Below, piece after piece: positions 33,217 through 43,260 of a stretch of 44,937 nt of DNA; positions within the stretch are counted from its first letter, which is position 1; each line of letters starts with the position of its first letter. Below the pieces are notes generated by a model. It did no database searches and was not told where the DNA came from. It saw only the letters and a program-made list of their open reading frames with translations. Source of the stretch: Bacteroides timonensis (lineage in GTDB: Bacteria; Bacteroidota; Bacteroidia; Bacteroidales; Bacteroidaceae); assembly GCF_000513195.1 (NCBI RefSeq), contig NZ_CBVI010000067.1, positions 1 to 44,937 on the forward strand, read 5' to 3'. Position numbers and translations under genes: made by a program.

Positions 33217-35019
33217 ATGAAACGAATAATTATAGCAGCTATGGCACTCTCCTTGGGACTTTCGTCTTGCGACGACCTCCTCGACTTGCAGCCATTGAGC
33301 CAGATATCACAGGCAGATTACTTCAAGACGGAAACTGACCTGCAGCTTTTCACCAACTCCTTCTACAATAACTTGCTGGACAAGGAACCCTATGACGACC
33401 AAAGCGACCTCTATGTACAGCAGAACCTCTCGGACGAGATGCTGGGCGGCACCAAGCGTACCGTTCCCGCTTCGGGTGGCGGATGGACGTGGACCGACCT
33501 GCGCAAGATGAACACCTTGCTGGCATACGCCGACCAATGTGCGGACAAGGATGCGGTGGTGAAGTACACGGCACTGACCCGCTTCTTCCGTGCCTATTTC
33601 TACTTTGAGAAAGTGAAACGCTTCGGCGATGTGCCTTGGTATGACACCGAGCTGGGTTCGGGAGACGAATCCCTCTACAAGGCACGCGATTCACGCGAGT
33701 TGATCATGACTCACATGATTGAGGATGTGGACTACGCCATCGCCAACCTTCCCGATGACAAGGAAGAGGGCAGCGCCCCCTATCGTGCCACCAAGTGGGC
33801 AGCCATGGCTCTGAAAGCTCAGTTCTGCCTCTATGAAGGTACTTACCGAAAATACCACCAGCTGAATCTGGACGGACACGACTATGCCTACTACCTGGAG
33901 CAGTCGGCCTCTGCGGCGCAAGAGCTGATGACCAAAGGCCCGTACAAGCTCTACACCACCGGACATCCTGAAAGCGACTACTTGAATCTCTTTGCCGAAG
34001 AGAATGCCAATCCGGACGAGTATATCCTTGCCATCAAGTTCGATTACGGACTTGCCATCTACCACAACGCCGCGGCGCATACCCTGGTGCCTACGCAGGG
34101 ACGGCCGGGACTGACCCGCAAGATGGTGAACGCCTATCTGAAGAAAGACGGGACAGCCTTTACCGACCAGGCAGGCTGGCAGGAGATGAGCTTTATTGAC
34201 GAGGTGAAAGACCGTGACCCCCGTCTGGCCCAAAGCATCCGCACGCCGGGCTATACGCGCATCGGCAAGAAGGACGTGCTGTCGCCCGACCTCTCTACCA
34301 GTATCACAGGCTATCAGCCCATCAAGTTCGTGCAAGACCCCACGGCTTCGGGCGGCAACGTGGACCGCAACAACCGCTCCACCTGCGACCTTCCCGTGTA
34401 TCGCTATGCCGAAGTGCTCCTGAATTATGCCGAAGCAAAGGCGGAACTGGGCACCTTAACGCAAGATGACCTCAACAACTCTATCAACCTGATTCGTAAG
34501 CGTGCAGGGATGCCGAGCCTCGATTTGGCTGCTGCCAACGCCCATCCGGACAGATACCTCGCTTCGGAGGAAACCGGCTATCCCAACGTGACGGGCACCA
34601 ACAAGGGTGTCATCCTTGAAATCCGCCGTGAACGGGCTATCGAACTGATGCAGGAAGGTTTCCGCTTCGATGACTTGGTACGCTGGAAAGCAGGCTACTG
34701 CATCAACCAGCCCATCACGGGCATGTACTTCCCCGGCTCTGGAACGTATGACCTTACCGGTGACGGAAAGGCAGACGTGGTGCTCTACGACAAGGGAACC
34801 GCCAAACCCGACGCACCTTCGGGTACGCAGGTCTATGAGATAGGAAAGGAAATCATTTTCTCGGCAGACAACAACGGTTATATCTACTATCACAAGAACA
34901 TTAAGCGTACCAATTTCTCCGAAGAAAGGGATTACCTTTATCCGATTCCAATCAACGAACGCTCACTCAATCACAACCTGACACAGAATCCGGGTTGGGA
35001 GGATGGGCTCTCGTTTTAA
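33217..35019 (+). CDS. SusD/RagB-type surface lipoprotein
   Basis: 600 residues. The leader KRIIIAAMALSLGLSSC ends in a lipobox, then DDLLDLQPLSQISQADYF, the standard SusD opening. TPR-like helices follow (YADQCADKDAVVKYTALTRF, RAYFYFEKVKRFGDVPWY), then the C-terminal SusD part (LNYAEAKAELG, EIRRERAIELMQEGFRFDDL) and the ending YPIPINE ... TQNPGW. It binds the substrate at the surface for the SusC encoded 22 bases upstream. Confidence 0.95.
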   Translation: MKRIIIAAMALSLGLSSCDDLLDLQPLSQISQADYFKTETDLQLFTNSFYNNLLDKEPYDDQSDLYVQQNLSDEMLGGTKRTVPASGGGWTWTDLRKMNTLLAYADQCADKDAVVKYTALTRFFRAYFYFEKVKRFGDVPWYDTELGSGDESLYKARDSRELIMTHMIEDVDYAIANLPDDKEEGSAPYRATKWAAMALKAQFCLYEGTYRKYHQLNLDGHDYAYYLEQSASAAQELMTKGPYKLYTTGHPESDYLNLFAEENANPDEYILAIKFDYGLAIYHNAAAHTLVPTQGRPGLTRKMVNAYLKKDGTAFTDQAGWQEMSFIDEVKDRDPRLAQSIRTPGYTRIGKKDVLSPDLSTSITGYQPIKFVQDPTASGGNVDRNNRSTCDLPVYRYAEVLLNYAEAKAELGTLTQDDLNNSINLIRKRAGMPSLDLAAANAHPDRYLASEETGYPNVTGTNKGVILEIRRERAIELMQEGFRFDDLVRWKAGYCINQPITGMYFPGSGTYDLTGDGKADVVLYDKGTAKPDAPSGTQVYEIGKEIIFSADNNGYIYYHKNIKRTNFSEERDYLYPIPINERSLNHNLTQNPGWEDGLSF

Positions 35020-35040
35020 TCTAACGAAATCATTAAAAAT

Positions 35041-36549
35041 ATGAAACAGATAAACTATATAATGACCTTGGCCCTGTTGCTGTCCATCAACCTTCTGTGG
35101 AGTTGCGACGAAGAAGAGAGCACGCTTTCTAAGGCCGTATTGGCAAGTGCCGGAACCTTGAACTTTGAGGCGAACGGCGGAACAGAGAAGATGATCACCG
35201 TCTATGCAGATGCCGATTGGGTGACGGAAGTGCCCGACTGGGTAACGGTGACCCCCGCTACCGGCACGGGAACTATGGACATCACGATTTCAGTGGCCGA
35301 CAATATGCGCGATGGTGCCATCGACAATCCCCGCGAAGCTGCCGTAATATTCAAGGGAGCTACGCTGGCAAGCAGAGCGGAAGTGATTATCACCCAGAAT
35401 GGCGACAAATACCGCGACTGTAAGGAATATGCCCTCGATGAACTGGGCACGCTGGCGGACAAGACGATTGTCTCTGTGTCCGAAATCACCGTGACTGCCG
35501 TCACCACGGCAGGCTTCATGGCTACCGATGCACGGAACGGGACGAACATTTATATGCAGAGTACCCTGCCCGTAAGCATTGGCGACAAGGTTTCGGTAAA
35601 GGGTACCAAAGCTACGGATTCGCAGTCGCTCGCCCTGGTGGAGTGCGACCAGGTGACGGTGGTCTCCACAGGCAATACGGTGACTTATCCCACAGCTACG
35701 GACATTACCGGCAAGGTAGATACCTACACTTCTACTTCACGGGATTTCATCTCGGTGAGCGGCATACTGGACGGCAACAACATCACAGTGGAAGGGGCTG
35801 CGTATGTGGTTTCCATCGTCAATGCGCCGACCGACCTGAAACTGGCTTCGCTGAACGGTCATAAGGTGACGGTCAGCGGTTACTTCGCCGGAGTGGCTGC
35901 TCCCGTGGTGAAGATGTTGGCAGCTACGGTTGTGGACAACGGTGTGGTCGAAGTAATCTACTTCTCGGAAGACTTTGAGTGGTTGCAGCCTTGGGCGGAT
36001 GCCAGCGGTGCCGGGCAGACGGTAGAGAACGACGGAGACGGTACTGCCCCGCAGATATACGTAGCGAAGGACGAGGTAGGTCAACTGGCTTCGGAGGCTC
36101 TCGAAGCACGCGGCTACAAGCTGGAAGAAACGCCGGGTCATGCCATCTATCTGCAGAAGAACTATCTGAAGTTCGGCAAGACAGACTACCAAGCGGGACT
36201 CACACTGCCGGTTTTGACGAACGTGCCGGAGAACACCAAACTGATACTCTCCTTCGACTGGGCGCCGATGGTGGGCGGCACGCGCAAGTTCGACCCCGTG
36301 AAGTTGATTGTTTCCATCACCAATGGCAGCCAGACGGTGGAACTGGATCCCATCGGGCATAACTTTGTAAACGAGGTGGATCAGTTGGAGTGGCTTCATG
36401 CCGAAGTACAGATTGACGGAACCTTTGTCACCAAGGACACCCGCATCAGCATCAAGTCCGATGGCTGGGGAGATACTAAGGGAACTACAGGCAGCAGTGT
36501 CTATCGCCGCTGGTTTATAGACAACATCAAGCTGGTAAAGAGTGAATAA
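35041..36549 (+). CDS. BACON-domain surface lipoprotein with DUF5689-type region
   Basis: 502 residues. The lipobox is in INLLWSCDE. A BACON domain spans about residues 35-120 (FEANGGTEKMITVYADADW, VPDWVTVTPATG, AEVIITQNG). A middle region (about 125-290, with ISVSGILDGNNITVE) resembles the OB-like DUF5689 domain. The C-terminal part (about 310-500, IYFSEDFEWLQPWADASG to RRWFIDNIKLV) looks like a jelly-roll carbohydrate-binding or lectin-like fold. It probably serves as an accessory surface binding protein for the SusCD pair. It starts 21 bases after SusD. Confidence 0.82.
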   Translation: MKQINYIMTLALLLSINLLWSCDEEESTLSKAVLASAGTLNFEANGGTEKMITVYADADWVTEVPDWVTVTPATGTGTMDITISVADNMRDGAIDNPREAAVIFKGATLASRAEVIITQNGDKYRDCKEYALDELGTLADKTIVSVSEITVTAVTTAGFMATDARNGTNIYMQSTLPVSIGDKVSVKGTKATDSQSLALVECDQVTVVSTGNTVTYPTATDITGKVDTYTSTSRDFISVSGILDGNNITVEGAAYVVSIVNAPTDLKLASLNGHKVTVSGYFAGVAAPVVKMLAATVVDNGVVEVIYFSEDFEWLQPWADASGAGQTVENDGDGTAPQIYVAKDEVGQLASEALEARGYKLEETPGHAIYLQKNYLKFGKTDYQAGLTLPVLTNVPENTKLILSFDWAPMVGGTRKFDPVKLIVSITNGSQTVELDPIGHNFVNEVDQLEWLHAEVQIDGTFVTKDTRISIKSDGWGDTKGTTGSSVYRRWFIDNIKLVKSE

Positions 36550-36584
36550 AACTTTTAATAAGACCTTTAATGAAACAAAGAATA

Positions 36585-37676
36585 ATGAAAACAGAAAAAA
36601 TATTAGTAAGTGCGATGCTTCTGTTCGGCACTCTGCTGACAGCGCAGGCACAGCGTCGCAATGAGATTCAAATCCCCAATCTGGAGGGGTATGTCACCTT
36701 GAAGTGCGATTTCCACATGCACACGGTCTTCTCGGATGGTCTGGTATGGCCCACGGTACGTGTAGACGAGGCATATCGGGAAGGGCTGGATGCCATTTCG
36801 CTGACGGAACACATCGAATATCGTCCTCATAAGAAGGATATCGTCTCCGATCATAACCGCTCGTTCGAGCTTAGTTGCAAGAAGGCGAAAGAACTGGATA
36901 TCCTATTGATTAGAGGCAGCGAGATTACCCGCCCCATGGCTCCGGGACATTTCAACGCCATCTTCTTATCCGACTCCAATCCGTTGGAACAGCCGGAGTA
37001 TAAAGATGCCTTTAAGGAGGCAAAGAAGCAAGGCGCGTTCATCTTTTGGAATCATCCGGGATGGGCCCGCCAACAACCGGACAGCACGTTGTGGTGGCCA
37101 GAGCATACGGAACTCTACAACAGCGGCTGCATGCAGGGCATCGAAGTCGCAAACGGGGCTCTCTATATGCCCGAAGCCATTCAGTGGTGCCTGGACAAAA
37201 ACCTGGCCATGATAGGGACTTCGGACATCCATCAGCCAATTCAGACCGACTATGATTTCTCGAAAGGAGAACATCGCACCATGACTTTTGTCTTTGCCAA
37301 AGAGCGCTCGCTGAAGGGGATCCGTGAGGCACTGGACAGCCGTCGCACCGCCGCCTATTATCGCGAACTGCTGATAGGCCGCGAGGAATTGCTTCGTCCG
37401 TTTTTCGCGAAGTGCGTGACTATCGAAGAGGTGAAGCGCACAGAGAAAAAGGTGATTTTCTCTGTGACCAACACGACGGATCTCGTACTACATCTGAAAA
37501 AGACAGCTCACGATGCCCGTCTGATCTATTTCCGCAACATGACATTGAAACCGCATACGCGCTATAGCATTACGGTAGAACTGACGGAAGACATCAAGGA
37601 AGGAGACTGTAACTTCGAGGTGACCAACTTTGTAGTGGCACCGGGAAAGGGACTGGACTATACTATAAAGTTATAG
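36585..37676 (+). CDS. exported PHP-domain phosphodiesterase
   Basis: About 363 residues with a leader (KTEKILVSAMLLFGTLLTAQAQ). PHP metal-binding motifs occur in order: DFHMHTVFSDG near residue 45, LTEHIEYR near 70, GSEIT, FWNHPGWA near 150 and GTSDIH near 215. A small C-terminal beta domain follows. The layout matches the Sb-PDE type of secreted phosphodiesterase. It would cleave phosphodiesters in the periplasm after uptake by the SusCD pair, with the metallophosphoesterase acting on the same or a related compound; this division of labour is inferred. The ATG at 36570 is a less likely start. Confidence 0.85.
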   Translation: MKTEKILVSAMLLFGTLLTAQAQRRNEIQIPNLEGYVTLKCDFHMHTVFSDGLVWPTVRVDEAYREGLDAISLTEHIEYRPHKKDIVSDHNRSFELSCKKAKELDILLIRGSEITRPMAPGHFNAIFLSDSNPLEQPEYKDAFKEAKKQGAFIFWNHPGWARQQPDSTLWWPEHTELYNSGCMQGIEVANGALYMPEAIQWCLDKNLAMIGTSDIHQPIQTDYDFSKGEHRTMTFVFAKERSLKGIREALDSRRTAAYYRELLIGREELLRPFFAKCVTIEEVKRTEKKVIFSVTNTTDLVLHLKKTAHDARLIYFRNMTLKPHTRYSITVELTEDIKEGDCNFEVTNFVVAPGKGLDYTIKL

Positions 37677-37729
37677 GAAACCCGTTGGAGGAATTATCCT
37701 GTTTCTCTTTGTCAAGGTCTGTAATTGGT

Positions 37730-37856
37730 GCAGATGCAGCGTGCCCGGAAAATCCGCTTTCCGATGCTTTCGGGTTCACTGCATTTGCTTCGTTTACAGC
37801 TTGTCCGGAGTGAGCAACTTACGGCTTGTAGCCCCTTTTAAAGCTCGCCCGGACAA
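37730..37856. repeat. two hairpin-forming inverted repeats after the PHP gene
   Basis: GCAGATGCAG (37730-37739) pairs imperfectly with CTGCATTTGC (37779-37788), with CCCG/CGGG inside. TTGTCCGG (37801-37808) pairs perfectly with CCGGACAA (37849-37856). The first may end the phosphoester operon; neither has a clear T-run. Confidence 0.45.
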
Positions 37857-37992
37857 TATACAATAATACCCACCTGACGTGGCGTGAACACCTTGTCAGC
37901 CGGATGATAGTGAAAATCCTTGCCGAATATCTCTTCGATATCTTCTATCGTATACGGAGTATCCTAAGCATTATAGTAGTTTATATTCCATT
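37838..37992 (-). pseudogene. scar: rel-like fragment fused to the end of a DUF4248 gene
   Basis: Bases 37966-37992 repeat the rel upstream region (27292-27318) exactly, and 37920-37965 repeat the rel coding sequence near 26983-27028 with a few changes, the roughly 260 bases between having been deleted. In the same frame this runs into FHYHPADKVFTPRQVGIIV and ends CPGEL, the conserved tail of DUF4248 proteins (normally ending LGEP). It is a composite of two broken genes with no start. Confidence 0.7.
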
Positions 37993-38022
37993 CATCACTT
38001 CATGTCTTTTACTTTTAAACTG

Positions 38023-38053
38023 TGAGGGGCTATCCTTACCGGACAGCCCCTCA
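38023..38053 (-). terminator. terminator of the third SusCD operon
   Basis: TGAGGGGCTATCC pairs with GGACAGCCCCTCA (one mismatch) around a 5-base loop. It lies about 80 bases after the SusD stop in the leftward direction, and could also stop rightward transcription. Confidence 0.7.
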
Positions 38054-38131
38054 CTCACAAAGAATGTCTATTTTTAAATCTCCCGATCTTATTCACAGAC
38101 TTATACCTTATTGACTATTTTACTTATTGTT

Positions 38132-39904
38132 TTAATATCCCGGGTTCTGGTCTGCTATTGTCAGCTGTTCGTTCGCGTCAATGGCTGCCTGCGGAATAGG
38201 CCACAACAATTTATCTCCGATAACAGCAGCGGCAGTACCTGCCAAATGCGGATTATACAGATTGTTGTACTCTACGAGCTTTCCCATGCGCCGTAAATCC
38301 ATGCGCCGATAGCCGTTGCCAAACATCTCGCATGCAGATTCTTTCAGAATAACGTCCAAATCAATGGTAGTCGCATCAGTCAATCCGGCACGTTTGCGGA
38401 CTGTATTCAAACGCGCAAGAGCTTTAGGATCCTGCAACTTATAATAAGCTTCAGCGGCAACAAAAAAGATTTCTGGCAACGTAATAATATGCAAGTCGCG
38501 GAAACTTTTACCAGCATTATAATCAGCGGTCATGCAGTCATCAAACTTACGGCACGGATTTACCGCCCAACTCCACTTTTGCGCATCAGTAAAATCATAT
38601 TTGGTAATAATGCCGTCAGAATAGTCTGCAAGATCTGCGATATAGTTGGTCATAGGTTCCATGCCTGCCGTCAAATCGTTTTGTGGAATAATAAACGTAT
38701 TGGACCTGTTCTCCGGATCTTCGGCACGCCATGCATTAACGGAAGCTGCATCGCATTCCCAATAAGCAGGATAGTAAACACCTACCATTTTGCCCAGTGC
38801 CATTTCTCCATTGGTATAAAAGGCAAAGTAATCTCCAATTGGTTGTCCGTTCTCTTTAAATCCTGCAATGGGATCCCATGCTTTCTTTACCAACAAGGTT
38901 TTCATGAAAGTCGCTTCATAACGTTTGTCCCCTTGTTCAAAATACCTTAATGTGTGCATCAAAGGCACGAAACCGGACGAACCGTTCTTCATTCCTTCTT
39001 CGGAGCCACCATAATATCCGCTGTAGAATGACTGCCAGCGGTTACCTGTGGTTTGGTCATGCGTACTGTCATAGTCATATTCTATGTCGAAAAGGAATTC
39101 ACCATCATCATCACCCGAACGGTCGGCCGCCCAAAGTTTGGCGAATTCAGTAGTCAGTGACCGACCGTTGATCACCTCATCAGCATACTTGGCCGCTTCG
39201 GCGAAGTAGTCGTTTTTGTTCAAATCCCATGCGGCAGAAAGATAGGTCTTGGCTAACAAAGCCTTGGCTGCTTCAATACTGGCTTCACCTCCCCCTTGAC
39301 TGGCAGTGGATGCAGCTAACTTATTATTGGAGATGATGCTTTTTAACTCATCTATAATATAGGTGTAGACCTGTTCTGCCGTCGCACGCGGATAACCTTT
39401 GACAGCAGTACTGGCGTACTCTGTAATCAATGGTACGCCACCGTAGTTGTTTACCAGCAAGTAATAAAACATGGCTTCTACAAAACGGCCTTCGTCAATA
39501 GCCTTTTGTTTGACATCATCGCTTACATTCGCAGCCGGTGCATAATATTGGATGGCAAGACAGGAACGGATGCCGTCATAGCAATCAATATAGAATGTTT
39601 TTACCGTACCATTTTCCGGTGTAAAGTTGGACCAACGGTGTAACGCAGCTTCTATATCCCCACGTCCGTCTTGGTAGAGGTCGGTTCCCGAGTTGAAGTA
39701 GGTGGTGACATTAGAACTATTATAAATATCTTTCAGCTGAGCGTATGCGTCATAAACGAGAGACTGAAACCCTGCGGATGTTGAGAAATAATCGGCATCA
39801 GTCACAGAACTTTTATTATCAGCTGTGAGAAAACTATCACAACCGGTCAGTATGGTGGCTCCTGCCAGGCATACTGTGTATAGTAACTTTTTATAAGTCT
39901 TCAT
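38132..39904 (-). CDS. SusD/RagB-type surface lipoprotein
   Basis: About 590 residues from the ATG at 39904: leader KTYKKLLYTVCLAGATILTGC with lipobox, then DSFLTADNKSSVTDADYF. Helical SusD core (RFVEAMFYYLLVNNYGGVPL, KALLAKTYLSAAWDLN) and C-terminal signature (ITLPEIFFVAAEAYYKLQD, ARLNTVRKRAGLT, RRMDLRRMGKL), ending NPGY. It pairs with the SusC encoded 22 bases upstream. No enzyme genes follow. The frame extends to 39979 within the SusC gene but has no leader there. Confidence 0.95.
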   Translation of the reverse strand: MKTYKKLLYTVCLAGATILTGCDSFLTADNKSSVTDADYFSTSAGFQSLVYDAYAQLKDIYNSSNVTTYFNSGTDLYQDGRGDIEAALHRWSNFTPENGTVKTFYIDCYDGIRSCLAIQYYAPAANVSDDVKQKAIDEGRFVEAMFYYLLVNNYGGVPLITEYASTAVKGYPRATAEQVYTYIIDELKSIISNNKLAASTASQGGGEASIEAAKALLAKTYLSAAWDLNKNDYFAEAAKYADEVINGRSLTTEFAKLWAADRSGDDDGEFLFDIEYDYDSTHDQTTGNRWQSFYSGYYGGSEEGMKNGSSGFVPLMHTLRYFEQGDKRYEATFMKTLLVKKAWDPIAGFKENGQPIGDYFAFYTNGEMALGKMVGVYYPAYWECDAASVNAWRAEDPENRSNTFIIPQNDLTAGMEPMTNYIADLADYSDGIITKYDFTDAQKWSWAVNPCRKFDDCMTADYNAGKSFRDLHIITLPEIFFVAAEAYYKLQDPKALARLNTVRKRAGLTDATTIDLDVILKESACEMFGNGYRRMDLRRMGKLVEYNNLYNPHLAGTAAAVIGDKLLWPIPQAAIDANEQLTIADQNPGY

Positions 39905-39926
39905 CTTGTTATAATATTTGATATTG

Positions 39927-42900
39927 TTAGAACTTGATATTTGCACCAATCTGGTAAGTAACGGAAGCAGGACCTCCATTGGTCAGGTTTGCACTTGCCC
40001 ATTCCGGATCGAAGCCTTCATAGTCGGTAAAACAGAATGGATTGAGTACATTCACATAGAGGCGCAGATGTTTTACTGCAATCTTATTTAACCATGCTTT
40101 GGGGAAAGTATAGCCTAATGTGATATTCTTCACTTTTACAAATGATGTTTGGTGATAGCGGACTCCCGCACTGCTGCTCTTGAAATAACCGCCACCAGTT
40201 TTTTCTGAGTTGTTGGGATAAGGAGTGCTGCCAAAGTGCGTCTCTGCCAGAGCTGTTACTTCACCGGTTGCAGGGTCCATTACCGGAGTTCCTGCCGGAA
40301 TATAGTAGTCAAAACTCATTTTTTGGCGCCCACGGTCATTGTAATCCATGTATTGTTCATGAAAGTAGCTACGTGACCATTGTCCTTGTTTAGTATAGAG
40401 CATAAACGAGAAGTCAAAGCCTTTGTAAGTCATTGTAGAGCTTAGACTACCAGTCCATTTGGGATCGGTACAACCATAAATCTGTTTGTCGTCATCGTTG
40501 ATTGTTCCGTCATCGTTCCAGTCATTTACAGCCATCTGGCCTTCGTACCATTGCAATTTGCTGCTGCTTTTGGGACCATACTTGTCATACACCTCTTGCA
40601 GTGTATAATGACGGTCTCCATTGATTGTGTGCATTGTTACACCGTCTTTAGTAATGATGCCGGCATACGTATAGTCACGCAGGACGTTCAGACGTTCACC
40701 AAGGAACCACCTATTATCCTTATCATCCCCATTCGGCAGTTCTTTGATTTTGCTCCAGTTTCGGGCAAAAGACAAATTGACATCCCAAGTAAAGTTATTG
40801 TTGCGGATAACTCCCAGATTCAAGCCCAATTCAATACCGGAATTCCGTACAGAACCAATATTGGTCGTAATGGACTTCTCACCTGTTTCAACAGGAACCG
40901 TAGCACTCATGATTTGTCCGTCAGACAAACGGCGGTAAACATCAGCAATCAAACTAACACGGTTTTGAAGAACTGCAAAATCAACACCAACATTGAACTC
41001 TTTGATTTTTTCCCAAATCAGATTCTTATCAATCAACCCGTTAGGATAGTAGCCTTGAAATTCTTGACCGCCAATGGTTGAATAAGAAGGACCGGAAGCG
41101 GAAGATGCAGTAACATAGTCGCCTACATTATTATTACCGGTAATACCGTAAGACATACGTAACTTCAAGTTGTCTATCCATTCCACGTCATTCAGGAAAT
41201 CTTCTTCCGAAGCACGCCATGCAACAGCCGCTGATGGGAACCAGCCCCAACGGTTGTCTTTGGCAAAACGTGAAGAGCCATCGGTACGTACTGTTACAGT
41301 AGCCATATAACGCTCCTTATAGGCATAGTTCAAACGGGCGGCAACAGACACTAAAGATGATTCCGTATAAGAGGACTTGATGTCTTTTGTACCTGAACCT
41401 TTCTCCATAGCATGATATGAAAGTTTGTCGTCAGAAATGTCTGTTACAGATTGCGTATAAGTTTCTTTGTTGGTAGAATAGAGTGAATACATACCCATTG
41501 CGTTCAATCTGTGATCACCCCAAGTTTTGCTGAAATCAATCTGATTATCCCAAGTCCAATCCAAACGTTCTGTATTTACTACGGATGCGCTGTTGTATTT
41601 TTGCTTCTGATAATAAGCGGTTCCCAAAGGGTATTTCTCTGATACGCCGGTACCCATGAAAATACCTTGACGCCCATGGTAGTAGTTAGGAGAGAAAGTC
41701 GTCGTAAATTTCAGCCCATCCATAATGTTGAATCGCAGATAAGCATTACCGAATACATGAAATTTGCGAGTTTCGTTTTCATATGCGTCAATATCAAAAT
41801 CCACCAATGGAGATGGAGTAGAAGTCAGAGACAACTTACCTACCTTGGCAGGAATAGCCAGAAGATTGCCGGATTCATCCCATGGTGATATGACCGGGGC
41901 AAACCAGAAAGCGTTATTATAAGGAGAATATGCGTTAGAACTGTCTGTTATCCAATCATTCTGAATGTCATGCACTAAATTGACAGACATTCCGGCTTCT
42001 ACAACCTTTGACAATTTGCTGTCAAAAGAACCTTTAATGTTGAAACGCCGGTAATCGTTTTTCTTGAAAACATTTTCTTCTCCTTGATAACCCACACCTA
42101 AACGGTAAGTAGTCTTCTCTGTAGCACCGGAAGCACTGAGGAAATGATTCTGTTGTGAGGCTGTACGCAACACCTGCCCAGCCCAATCATAACCTTGGTC
42201 GGTTTGCCATGCACTATACAAAGGTGACTCTTGCCATTCTGTACCATTCTGGAATACGGATTGAAGGTCTCCATCTTTAATCTGGTAATTGACAGTTCCG
42301 TCATCATTCACACTCTTTATGGTGGTGTAGCGTGCAAAGCGATAATTCATCCATTCTGTTGCACCCATAAATTCCGGCATACGTGCCACCTTACGAATAC
42401 CATAATAGCCGTCGTATGTTATTTCTACAGGTTGTGCCTTGCTTTGTCCGGCACCAGTCCCTTTGGTGGAAATGATAATGACACCTTCGGATGCGCGTGA
42501 ACCATAGATAGCTGTGGATGATGCATCCTTCAATACGTCGATACGCTCAATATCTTCAGGATTTAAGAAATCAATAGAAGAGACGACCATACCGTCCACA
42601 ACATAAAGAGGACCGCTTGATTTAGTGATAGAGGCTTGTCCGCGAATCTGGATATCGAAACCTCCATTCGCACGGCTGTTGGATTGTGTGATGTTGACGC
42701 CCGGAACAGATCCCTGCAAAGCATCTTCCACACGAAGGACACCACGGGCAGCTAATTTCTTAGCAGAAACTGATGATATGGATCCTGTTACATCACTCTT
42801 CTTCATTGTGCCGTAACCCGTAACTACCACCTCATCCAATGCCTGTGCATCTTCTTTCAGCGTTACCTTAATAATACTTTGATCTCCTACCGGAATCGTC

Positions 42901-43154
42901 TGTGTAATGTAGCCGATAAATGATACCTGAATCTTGGCGTTTGGCTTTACACCTTCAAGTCTGAAATTACCGTCAATGTCAGTAATTACACCATTGGTGG
43001 TACCAATCTCCAATACATTTGCGCCAATGACAGGTTCGCCCGTACCGTCTATAACAGTACCTGAGATTTGGCGACCTTGTGCAAAAGCGACCAAACACAA
43101 CATACTCAATGACAGAGTAGCTAATGCCCTTTTGGCAAGTCTTTTTAAATCCAT
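39927..43154 (-). CDS. SusC/RagA-type TonB-dependent receptor
   Basis: About 1,075 residues: leader (KRLAKRALATLSLSMLCLVAFAQ), carboxypeptidase-like domain (ISGTVIDGTGEPVIGANV, GVITDIDGNFRLEG), TonB-box region LDEVVVTGYG, plug (VEDALQGSVPGVNI, PLYVVDGMVVSSI, VLKDASSTAIYGSRASEGVI) and barrel ending IGANIKF. The ATG at 43154 is used because the promoter box at 43239-43232 lies downstream of where the longer frame would begin. The gene is intact and oriented with its promoter, unlike the split receptor at 6-11 kb. Ligand unknown; glycans are usual. Confidence 0.95.
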   Translation of the reverse strand: MDLKRLAKRALATLSLSMLCLVAFAQGRQISGTVIDGTGEPVIGANVLEIGTTNGVITDIDGNFRLEGVKPNAKIQVSFIGYITQTIPVGDQSIIKVTLKEDAQALDEVVVTGYGTMKKSDVTGSISSVSAKKLAARGVLRVEDALQGSVPGVNITQSNSRANGGFDIQIRGQASITKSSGPLYVVDGMVVSSIDFLNPEDIERIDVLKDASSTAIYGSRASEGVIIISTKGTGAGQSKAQPVEITYDGYYGIRKVARMPEFMGATEWMNYRFARYTTIKSVNDDGTVNYQIKDGDLQSVFQNGTEWQESPLYSAWQTDQGYDWAGQVLRTASQQNHFLSASGATEKTTYRLGVGYQGEENVFKKNDYRRFNIKGSFDSKLSKVVEAGMSVNLVHDIQNDWITDSSNAYSPYNNAFWFAPVISPWDESGNLLAIPAKVGKLSLTSTPSPLVDFDIDAYENETRKFHVFGNAYLRFNIMDGLKFTTTFSPNYYHGRQGIFMGTGVSEKYPLGTAYYQKQKYNSASVVNTERLDWTWDNQIDFSKTWGDHRLNAMGMYSLYSTNKETYTQSVTDISDDKLSYHAMEKGSGTKDIKSSYTESSLVSVAARLNYAYKERYMATVTVRTDGSSRFAKDNRWGWFPSAAVAWRASEEDFLNDVEWIDNLKLRMSYGITGNNNVGDYVTASSASGPSYSTIGGQEFQGYYPNGLIDKNLIWEKIKEFNVGVDFAVLQNRVSLIADVYRRLSDGQIMSATVPVETGEKSITTNIGSVRNSGIELGLNLGVIRNNNFTWDVNLSFARNWSKIKELPNGDDKDNRWFLGERLNVLRDYTYAGIITKDGVTMHTINGDRHYTLQEVYDKYGPKSSSKLQWYEGQMAVNDWNDDGTINDDDKQIYGCTDPKWTGSLSSTMTYKGFDFSFMLYTKQGQWSRSYFHEQYMDYNDRGRQKMSFDYYIPAGTPVMDPATGEVTALAETHFGSTPYPNNSEKTGGGYFKSSSAGVRYHQTSFVKVKNITLGYTFPKAWLNKIAVKHLRLYVNVLNPFCFTDYEGFDPEWASANLTNGGPASVTYQIGANIKF

Positions 43155-43231
43155 AAGTTTGTTTTTTATAGTTATTAAATAGAAGGTTAACATCTGCAAC
43201 ATGACGAGGTGTCTTCCTCTGTTATTGGGCA

Positions 43232-43260
43232 CAAATGTAGAGGGTTACAAAATATACAAA
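43232..43260 (-). promoter_or_regulatory. promoter of the third SusCD operon
   Basis: -7 box TACATTTG (43239-43232) with TTTG at 43260-43257, 17 bases between. It gives a leader of about 70 bases. No adjacent regulator gene is seen. Confidence 0.6.
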
